Assembly: GCA_003427395.1 (NCBI GenBank)
Contig: BFEA01000673.1
Coordinates: 93,270-130,562 of the forward strand
Reading direction: 5' to 3'
DNA: 37,293 nt
Source: Chara braunii
Lineage: Eukaryota > Streptophyta > Charophyceae > Charales > Characeae
Made by a program: the position numbers and the translations under genes. Positions within the stretch are counted from its first letter, which is position 1, and every line of letters starts with the position of its first letter. Shown here piece after piece: positions 30,437-37,293 of the stretch. Below the pieces are notes generated by a model, which worked only from the letters and a program-made list of their open reading frames with translations, did no database searches and had not been told where the DNA came from.

Positions 30437-31192
30437 ATGTGTTCGTGTTGTGTAGGGAGTATAATGTCATTGAGTCCTTCTACAAGCATGGCCATGCTAC
30501 ACGAGAGGCACATGCGCTTAGCGAAACCCTTTCCACCTTATGCAAGATCATTGCAGCATCATGACGGTCAAATGTGGATCGACGATGCACCCGAGGATGA
30601 CTTCGAGGATGACCCTTGGACGACCGTCGTCCCTTACGTGAACCGGCATCTCGACGAATGGAACGAAAATGACTGGAAGGCGATGGAGCGTTCCTGCCCA
30701 TGGGCAAGCCATTACAAGTTTGCCAACATGTTGGAGTTCGGGAGCCTCATTGCACTGCCTGCTGGTGTCCTCCATCGAAAGACCCTGGACGATAAGGGTA
30801 AACCGGTCCGCTTCCGTACCAGCTTCATACGCCGCGCCCAGTGCGAGTACATCACATCTTCGCCGAGAACTTTGGGAAGTTCGCAGAAGCAAGAGTTGGT
30901 GGACTGTGCTCGTCATTGTTCATTCTTGGAACACTACCCTCCTCGTTGCCGAGGGACTTCTCCACAAGCTCTGTCATACTGTTGTGTGCGGTTGACGGAT
31001 GGCCAGAGTGCTATGTGTGGCTTCTTCAAACAAAAGCGGGAAACTTGTGGATGCAGTTGTGCTTGTGTCACGCAACGAGATGGTGCTTCAGGGATCCAGG
31101 TTCAAGGCGGTCATGTCTCGCCCAGATGTAGATGGGCGGTCAGACTTGGTGAGAGCAGGTCAGGTAAGAGTTTTTCTGTCATTGTGGGATGA
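30437..31192 (+). pseudogene. Unknown protein, probably frameshifted
   Basis: The frame from 30437 encodes MSLSPSTSMAMLHERHMRLA ... WIDDAPEDDFEDDPWTTVVPYVNRHLDEW (first ATG that looks natural at about 30464), then HYKFANMLEFGSLIALPAGV. Composition looks coding to about 30850. After that a neighbouring frame reads better (SWWTVLVIVHSWNTTLLVAEG, then GKLVDAVVLVSRNEMVLQGS) and reaches a strong splice-donor word CAG/GTAAGAG at 31164. I suspect a decayed or multi-exon gene. No family is recognised. It may be an accessory gene of the transposase element to its right, but that is only proximity. Confidence 0.35.
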
Positions 31193-31700
31193 TGTGGAAA
31201 AGAAAGTGTCTAAAATATGTGACTGTATAGGGAATTCCTTAGCACGACGAGGAGGGTTTGTCAGGATCAAAATACATGTCTGTGTTTTCGGAGAAGGCAA
31301 CAGTCGACGAGCCCCAGATCCATGTGTATGGATCATCTATGGATGCTATGTATGGCTTCCGTTCGTGACCTCGTCCGCGGGAAACCCCGTATGTCACAAG
31401 ATACGGACGTGTGGTCAGACCTTGTGTTCGAGGGAAAATGAGACTCCCTCATGACAACTGAAGTTGACACCGGCGTTGTTGCATTTGAACTAGCACTGCA
31501 TGCTTGCGAAGGTGACGTTGTATAAGTGTTTCAGATTCATCCGAATCATCAATCAGGTACATGCGGGTGCACCCAACGTTGAACGCGATGCATGAAGGGT
31601 TCCCCAAGGACGATCTTTGGCCAAATAACAACCCGTCGGATTCTGTATGTGCGACTCGATAACTGCAGACCATCGAGTTTATGTTCTTGCACGTCTTCGA
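31193..31700. other. Gene-free stretch
   Basis: No gene recognised. One palindrome (TCAGATTCATCCGA) is at 31531-31544. Confidence 0.35.
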
Positions 31701-32240
31701 GGCAAACGAGTGTCTGTGGCCCTCTGTGCAACAGCCGCTACATGGCGGAAAATGACGTGAGCGGCGACGGTCGAGGCTGCAATCATGCATGCCCACCAGA
31801 ACATCTTGTGTCTCGGATTCATCCGAAGTCGCCGGCTGTACAAGTGTTTTCATTCTCATCCCCACAAAAGCCGTTTGTTTTCGTGGACACCTGCTGAAAG
31901 AAACTCCTCTTTGCGTCAATACGCTGCATATGGGCCGATGATAAGCAACCGCGCAGAATGCATGGCACGTCCCGATTGCGAAATCGTCGGGTCATTTTCT
32001 CGTGACGGCGAAGGCTCGTGATCACACCCCGGCGACGGCGACGATGGTTTTCGGATTGGATGCCATGAAATGTGGTGCCATGTCCGTAGCCCTCTTTGCA
32101 ACAGCCGCTGCCAGGTCGAAAGTGACTGAACGACGCTGGCTGACACTGCAATCGACCTTGTCCGATATGTCATCTTGTGTCTCGGATCCATCCGAAGTTT
32201 CAGGCTCGAGGTTGTTCCTTCTCGTCACCGAATGTTCAGC
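31700..32240. repeat. Direct repeat with ~369-bp period
   Basis: GTGGCCCTCTGTGCAACAGC near 31713 recurs as GTAGCCCTCTTTGCAACAGC near 32085. ATCTTGTGTCTCGGATYCAT occurs near 31803 and 32172, each with a palindrome (31813-31826 and 32182-32195) followed by AAGT. Confidence 0.7.
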
Positions 32241-32269
32241 ACCTGCAGAGAACACAAAAATACTTCCCG

Positions 32270-33335
32270 ATTGGAACATCGTGGGGTCATCGTGTTGTCG
32301 ACTCCCACATGATGATTACCGTGAACAACGACATGATGGCTGGTCCCCTTCTCCGATCTGGATCTCACGGTGGAGTGCGAAACTCTGCTCTCAAAGATCC
32401 AGACCGGGATAGGGGGCGGGCTATCAACCACTGCTTGCTTGTAAAACATCATATAATGTGTCGATAGGACTGACATTCAGAACTGGTCGGTGAGCATCTG
32501 GTGCTACGCCAAAAAGTTCGTCATGCGGCCTCGATATTCCCCCGCGATTGCTCAATTTGGGGTTCTCGCGTCATAGACTCCCTTATGATGACTACAGTTA
32601 ACAGCGGCGAGGTAGCAGGTCCCCTTCTCTGATATGGATCTCACGGTGGAGTGCGAAACTCTGCTCTCAAAGATCCAGACCGTGAAAGGGGCCAGCTATC
32701 AACCACTGCTTGCTTGTAAAACATCATATGAAGTGTCGATACAACCGACATTCAGAACTGGTCGGTGAGCATCTGGTGCTACGCCAAAAAGTTCGTCATG
32801 CGGCCACGATATTCCCCCACAATAGCTCATTTTCGGGTTCTCGCGTCATAGACTCCCTTATGATGACTACAGTTAACAGCGGCAGGGTATCAGGTCCCCT
32901 TCTCCGATATGGATCTCACGGTGGAGTGCGAAACTCTGCTCTCAAAGATCCAGACCGGGAAAGGGGGCCAGCTATCAACCACTGCTTGCTTGTAAAACAT
33001 CATATGATGTGTCGATACAACCGACATTTAGAACTGGTCGGTGAGCATCTGGTGCTACGCCAAAAAGTTCGTCATGCGGCCGCGATATTCTCCCGCAATT
33101 GCTTATTTTCAGGTCCTCGCGTCATAGACTCCCTTATGATGACTACAGTAACAGCGACAGGGTAGCAGGTCCTCTTCTCCGATCTGGATCTCACGGTGGA
33201 GTGCGAAACTCTGCTCTCAAAGATCCAGACCGGGAAAGGGGGTCAGCTATCAACCACTGCTTGATCGTAAGGCATCATGTGATCTGTCCATTATTCGAAA
33301 TTGTTTGATGAGCATCTGGTGCTACGCCAACAGTT
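32270..33335. repeat. Tandem array, unit ~275 bp x4
   Basis: GATCTCACGGTGGAGTGCGA starts at 32361, 32637, 32912 and 33187, an interval of 275-276 bp. Each unit includes CATCTGGTGCTACGCCAA and TAGACTCCCTTATGATGACT-like blocks. Units 2-4 are closely similar by eye and unit 1 is more diverged. Repetitive ORFs here (for example 32710-33165) follow the array. Unlike the neighbouring repeats it carries no TCGGAT palindrome. Confidence 0.9.
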
Positions 33336-33590
33336 ACCGAACAAGACCGCGAGGTTCCCTAAGAGTGCTTTTGCCACCCGACAGCACAGACCGCCGACTG
33401 TTTGGCACTGTGGGAAGGTTGTCAATTTCTTACGACGCGGAAGACTCGTGATCACTTCCCTCGTCTGTATGGGTGCTGATGGTGCTCGACATTGCATACT
33501 TGACGCATTGGTGGTGTGTGCTGCAGTTGTCTAAAATTCACGGGATTTAATTGTCTCCAATGCATCCGACATAAGAACCTGCGATGATGC
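33336..33590. other. Gene-free stretch
   Basis: Nothing recognised apart from sequence weakly resembling the 31.97-32.04 kb block (ACTCGTGATCAC). Confidence 0.35.
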
Positions 33591-33835
33591 GGATTTGCCA
33601 ATATTTACCTGCATTATTGCATCGGATTCATCCAAGTCTAAAATCAGTTACATATTTGCGCACCCGCAATTTCTACAGCATGTCTGATCGGTGACGGACA
33701 AGACTTGTAGTCCGGTTCGAGGCTGGCTGTGCACGTCTAATGTCAAGTCCGATATTTGCCTGCGTCGTTGCGTCGGATTCATCCGAATCTAAAGTATGTT
33801 CAAGACTGTCGTCCGGTTCAAGGCTGGCTATGCAT
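33590..33835. repeat. Direct repeat with two palindromes upstream of the transposase region
   Basis: AATATTTACCTGCATTATTG and GATATTTGCCTGCGTCGTTG each run into a TCGGATTCATCC palindrome (33622-33635 degenerate; 33773-33786 perfect at the arms). GTCCGGTTCRAGGCTGGCTR occurs after each. The period is about 150 bp. Confidence 0.7.
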
Positions 33836-33839
33836 TGTC

Positions 33840-34782
33840 TTTTTGTTTCGTTGCGCTGCCCTCTATAGTGCTCCCCAACTGGCGGACATATCTCTGCCGC
33901 TTTATCATTGCCAAAGTCCAACAACTGTCTCGGCAGCGATTTGGGTCAACGTCTGTTGCTCTGCTCGCAGGGAAAAGTGCAACGCTTCTGAACACATTCT
34001 TCACTGGTGTGATATGACGACGGTCGATCAAGACTTCCCTCCCACGCCAGCTTGCCTTCCGTTACGTTTTCGGCAGGAATTGGCGGGGAAGGGATTGGTT
34101 ATGGGCACTGGAGTTCCGAGCAGTGTCGATAGTGCTTCTTCTCGACTCGAGCCATGTGCTTCCTCTGGAAAACGGTCACGTGACTCAAACGCTCAGCATC
34201 GACGGAAGAGAACACAGTTGTCCGCCTCCACCGCGCATTCGTACATCTGTCGTGACGTGCTCGAAGACCAGAAAAACACTGGAAGCGGGGGCCAGTTTCT
34301 TAGTGTTGATTGTACATCCAGAGTCTCTTCAGCATGTTCTGAAATGACCGAAGCTGGGATGTCGAGCTCCATACCCGAGGGGAATATCGGTGACTGTAGT
34401 TATAGTGGGACGAAGTACGTGTGTAGTGCGAACAACTGCAGTACTGCTGGTTCATCCTTGGGAGTTGCCGATGGGGGTGTTAGGGTTTCCTCGTCTACCC
34501 CTCCTCGGTGCCAGGAGAGTCAAGGACCGTCCACGAATGAAATCACTGAGTACTGCTATTCACGAGACAGTCAGAGCTCGCGCCGCCTCTCCGAAGAGGA
34601 CCGCCACATACGGTACATTTTGCTGGCGCCTATGCCCGGTGAAAGAAGACCCTATTCTATGGCAAACAGAGAACCGGCCAAAAAGACACAACATCGGCGA
34701 GCTATGGGCAAACTCAGGATGCAAACACTTTAGGCAATGCGAGGGATGCTCTGTTGTAGGCGGATGTGTTGCACTGAATTGA
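33840..34782 (+). CDS. Possible upstream exon(s) of the DUF7869-like gene
   Basis: The frame 33756-34733 is open for 325 codons. The likely coding part starts at an ATG near 34014 (MTTVDQDFPPTPACLPL) and is Ser/Thr/Cys-rich and low in fold signal (SGKRSRDSNAQHRRKRTQLS). Near 34650 a neighbouring frame reads RHNIGELWANSGCKHFRQCEGCSVVGGC, a Cys-rich stretch that could be part of the same protein after a shift or splice. DUF7869 proteins usually have several hundred residues before the catalytic domain, which is why I link it to 34800-36391. There is no direct evidence of splicing between them. Confidence 0.35.
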
Positions 34783-34798
34783 CAGCCGAAGATGCTAG

Positions 34799-36391
34799 GC
34801 CGGTGCGGGAGGCATTCTACTCGAAAGGTTTCACGGAAAGGACAAGTGGTGGTTGCAAACCATACAGGACTTCACGGTTATGGAAGGTGGTTCTGAGCAG
34901 GTCAGGCCTGTAGCTTGCAAACGGAAGATGTGCGTGCAGGCGTACTGTAACATTCTCGACATTTCTCGTAACACCTTTTATGTCTACAAAAGGATGTACG
35001 ATAACGGTGTTGTCGTTAGGGAGCATGGGCACTCGAGCTTGTCTAAACCATCCGAAAAAGTCGTCACGATGCTTGTACTGTTGAAACGATTCATCGACGA
35101 CCACGCCGATAGTATGTCGAATGACATGGTCTGGAAAAACGGAGTTTGTCGTCCTCGCCGTAGGATTCCTGCGGCATTCACAAAACGAGCAATTTACGAA
35201 TCATTGCGCTCTGATCTTTTGATGTGTCACTCGGAAGTTGTGTCGGAGTCGACTTTTTACGCTATGTGGAGTAAGCACTTCTGGCACGTGAGTCTAGCTA
35301 TGTCCAACACTTTCACGAAGTGCGCAAAATGTATATTCTACAAGCAGTGCATTGCCAAGTCGAGGTACGAGAGGGACCGTAAGAAATCCAAAGATAGGAT
35401 TCGGAAACATCAAGAGCTACAAGTCAACCACAGGCCAGACTATAGCCGCTGCAAAATGGATTCCATCTTGCGGCAGTCCGAGTGTCTGTGCATCAATATT
35501 GACGGCATGGATCAAAAGAAAACTACCATACCACATATAGGACAGGCTAACTACTCGAAGAACTTGCACCACGAAAGGATGATGAAGACTGGTCTCACGG
35601 CCGTTCTGGTCCATGGCCGGGATCCGTCTATATATGTTTACACATATTTTCCTTACTACACACACGGTCCCAGCAGTACGGCGGCGTGTTTAATGCGGAC
35701 TCTTACGGAGATCCAATCCAGTGGGAAACCTCTACCGCCGTTTCTTCGTATTCAAGCTGACAACTGCTTCAAAGAAAACAAGAATAGATTCATTTGCGCA
35801 TTGGCAGCACTTCTTGTGAAGTTCAGGATTTTCAAGGAAATAAAAATTGGTTTTATGATAGTTGGACACACGCACACAGACGTCGATGCCACGTTTAGTG
35901 TTTTCTCCAAGAAACTTAAGGACAATGATACCTATACAATGGATGAGTTGTTCCTTTTGCTAGAGCGGTCTCATAAGACTACTCCGCGGTGTATTTTTCT
36001 TGATAGGATAGCAGACTGGAGAGGTCTTATTTACACGCACATTTCAAAGCGCATGACAGGGATTTCGAAGCCTCATTTGCTAAAATTCTACATGATAGGT
36101 GATAATCCCGCCATGTCCTATAAAGAGTATTGCACAGACGCTAAGTGGTTGCCCGATGATGGTCCTCTTTACTGGTTCGAACAAACGGACAACGGTGGTT
36201 ACGCTGGTCCACAGCAACCTTTCGATCCTCTTCCAGTCCAACTGGCTTTCCTCGACGATTACAAAAACGGTTTGGAGGGTGTGAAGAGGTTTTTGAAGTC
36301 TATGAAAAAAAAAGAGAAAAACATGTTATTCGTTAAAACGGTACATTATTGTGTGTACTATTTTGAAACGAATTTATGGCACATTGTATAG
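34799..36391 (+). CDS. DUF7869-like (RNase H-fold, DDE-type) transposase
   Basis: The frame is open from just after TAG at about 34796 (ILLERFHGKDKWWLQTIQDF) to TAG 36389, over 520 codons without a lesion. The track-style start at 34853 is TTG, so the true N-terminus is probably an upstream exon joined near 34800. Order: RPVACKRKMCVQAYCNILDI (helix-turn-helix-like region), zinc-ribbon-like CAKCIFYKQC, then the catalytic region with Asp in INIDGMDQKK (35501-35503), Asp in QADNCFKENKN (35759-35761) and GHTHTDVDATFS (Asp at 35879-35881 and 35885-35887). DN..KN and GHTH.D.D are hallmarks of the DUF7869 family known from plants, algae, fungi and animals in transposon-like genes. I infer a cut-and-paste transposase; activity is unproven. 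Only this protein in the window is fully open. Confidence 0.7.
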   Translation, partial: AGAGGILLERFHGKDKWWLQTIQDFTVMEGGSEQVRPVACKRKMCVQAYCNILDISRNTFYVYKRMYDNGVVVREHGHSSLSKPSEKVVTMLVLLKRFIDDHADSMSNDMVWKNGVCRPRRRIPAAFTKRAIYESLRSDLLMCHSEVVSESTFYAMWSKHFWHVSLAMSNTFTKCAKCIFYKQCIAKSRYERDRKKSKDRIRKHQELQVNHRPDYSRCKMDSILRQSECLCINIDGMDQKKTTIPHIGQANYSKNLHHERMMKTGLTAVLVHGRDPSIYVYTYFPYYTHGPSSTAACLMRTLTEIQSSGKPLPPFLRIQADNCFKENKNRFICALAALLVKFRIFKEIKIGFMIVGHTHTDVDATFSVFSKKLKDNDTYTMDELFLLLERSHKTTPRCIFLDRIADWRGLIYTHISKRMTGISKPHLLKFYMIGDNPAMSYKEYCTDAKWLPDDGPLYWFEQTDNGGYAGPQQPFDPLPVQLAFLDDYKNGLEGVKRFLKSMKKKEKNMLFVKTVHYCVYYFETNLWHIV

Positions 36392-37186
36392 TCTGGTTTA
36401 GAATTCCAGATCCGGATACATCCGAACAAGGAGTAAAGCAGCTTTGAGGCGAGGAGCACAGTCAGTACATATATCTGCTGCGTTCCTCTCGTGGTTCGGA
36501 TGTGTCCAGATGTGGAACACCACATCAGAGTATACACCGTGTTATACGCCTCTAAGTCAATACATATATCTGCTACCACTGTGTTATATGTACTGCTGCC
36601 TCAGTACATAAAGAGCACACCCGTAGACCATCAGCCTCGTTTTTTAAAGCATTTCAGACGATCGTTGTAGGAGAGCAGCAAGGTAATGTGAATCTCCAAG
36701 ATAAGCGAAGCTCGGATGTATCCGAGATCACAGGAGATAGACAGACAGAGGAAGTCCGCAAGAAATGGTTGTGTACATTTGAAGAGCGAGAGATATAGGA
36801 AAAGAGAGAGAGACAGAAAGAGCGAGAGACAGAGTGTCTAAGAGAGACTGTACTTAATTTTCTCGAGACGCCACACGGATGACGCAGGGTCGAGCACACG
36901 CGGAGATCATCAGCCTCGCTTTTAAAAGCATTTCAATGTGATTTTCCTAGATAACAGAAATTCGGATACATCGGAGATCACAGGAGATTGACAGAGAGGA
37001 AGCCCGCAAGAAATGGCATATTAGCACGCCAGAGGGCTGAGAGATGGAAAAGACAAGCACCGTATAGTCACCCACAGCATTTCGTGTCACGAACGTATCC
37101 GAAGTGTCGAACTAGTATAGACCCTTCAGTTTGAAGCTTCCCCTGTGCTTTTTGGGACACAGTTCAATAAGTATCTTTTGCGAAAC
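36392..37186 (+). mobile_element. 3' flank of the DUF7869-like element
   Basis: This non-coding part matches 10296-11706 in reverse orientation almost throughout. It includes five palindrome-like copies (36412-36425, 36496-36509, 36712-36725, 36962-36975 and a half site near 37088) and two ~270-bp tandem units (ATCACAGGAGATNGACAG at about 36727 and 36976; CGCAAGAAATGG at about 36756 and 37004). The conserved block ends with CTTCCCCTGTGCTTTTTGGG and a GA tract in both copies, so the GA tract marks or adjoins the element end. Confidence 0.65.
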
Positions 37187-37209
37187 TGAGAGAGAGAGAC
37201 GGAGAGAGA

Positions 37210-37293
<84 letters not shown>
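37187..37293. repeat. (GA)n microsatellite to the window end
   Basis: Pure GA dinucleotides after short GACGGAGAG and GAGGG interruptions. It corresponds to the CT tract at 10362-10455 next to the reverse copy. Confidence 0.95.

Noticed and set aside
32270-33335. CRISPR array
   Set aside because: The unit is ~275 bp and similar over its entire length, with no short repeat/unique spacer alternation, and the context is eukaryotic.

Overview
The window is eukaryotic, repeat-dominated DNA with no ordinary host gene that I can recognise. The coding signals look like mobile-element proteins. GT-AG introns can be placed by reading-frame continuity, long (CT)n/(GA)n microsatellites and one large N gap are present, and most coding blocks are decayed. 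No rRNA, CRISPR, operon or bacterial signal is visible. The combination (Ulp1-type proteases in transposons, a DUF7869-like transposase, dense repeats) would suit a streptophyte alga such as Chara, but that is an impression and not a proof.

Layout. 1-3.1 kb: tRNA-like remnants, tandem repeats and a hairpin. 3.1-9.0 kb: element copy A, made of an inverted Ulp1 protease fragment, a 5'-truncated decayed 'gene 1', then 'gene 2' ending in a complete Ulp1-type cysteine protease domain. 9.5-11.7 kb: short tandem repeats, CT microsatellites and a reverse-oriented 3' remnant of the DUF7869-like element. 12.1-19.1 kb: element copy B, the fullest gene 1, followed by the first exons of gene 2, whose intron holds a ~650 bp fold-back element. 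19.3-21.15 kb: copy C, an inverted 5' part of gene 1. 21.3-23.2 kb: a ~1 kb duplication rich in short palindromes. 23.9-24.6 kb: three fold-back MITE-like copies. 24.8-25.7 kb: GA microsatellite with gap. 26-30 kb: small duplications and tandem arrays. 30.4-36.4 kb: a decayed unknown gene, two tandem arrays, and a DUF7869-like transposase gene with an intact 512-codon frame, followed by its 3' flank and a terminal GA tract.

How the parts may work together. Gene 1, read across the copies, encodes an acidic/basic disordered N-terminus, a ParB/sulfiredoxin-like domain, a domain resembling permuted N4/N6 DNA methyltransferases in which the DPPY and FxGxG motifs are lost, and a C-terminal WGHD domain. 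Gene 2 is a Ulp1-like protease with an N-terminal extension. In both copies gene 2 starts just after the gene 1 stop in the same reading frame. I infer one element family carrying both genes.

The second strong signal is a short palindrome, TCGGATNNATCCGA, present about 35 times in near-perfect form, and a related 22-bp motif, AAGTYCGCCGGNATCCGNACTT. Arrays of them lie inside the gene 1 coding linker of copies A and B, upstream of copy C, in tandem repeats, and in the 3' flank of the transposase element. A ParB-like protein next to arrays of ~16-bp palindromes invites a parS-like site hypothesis, which is untested.
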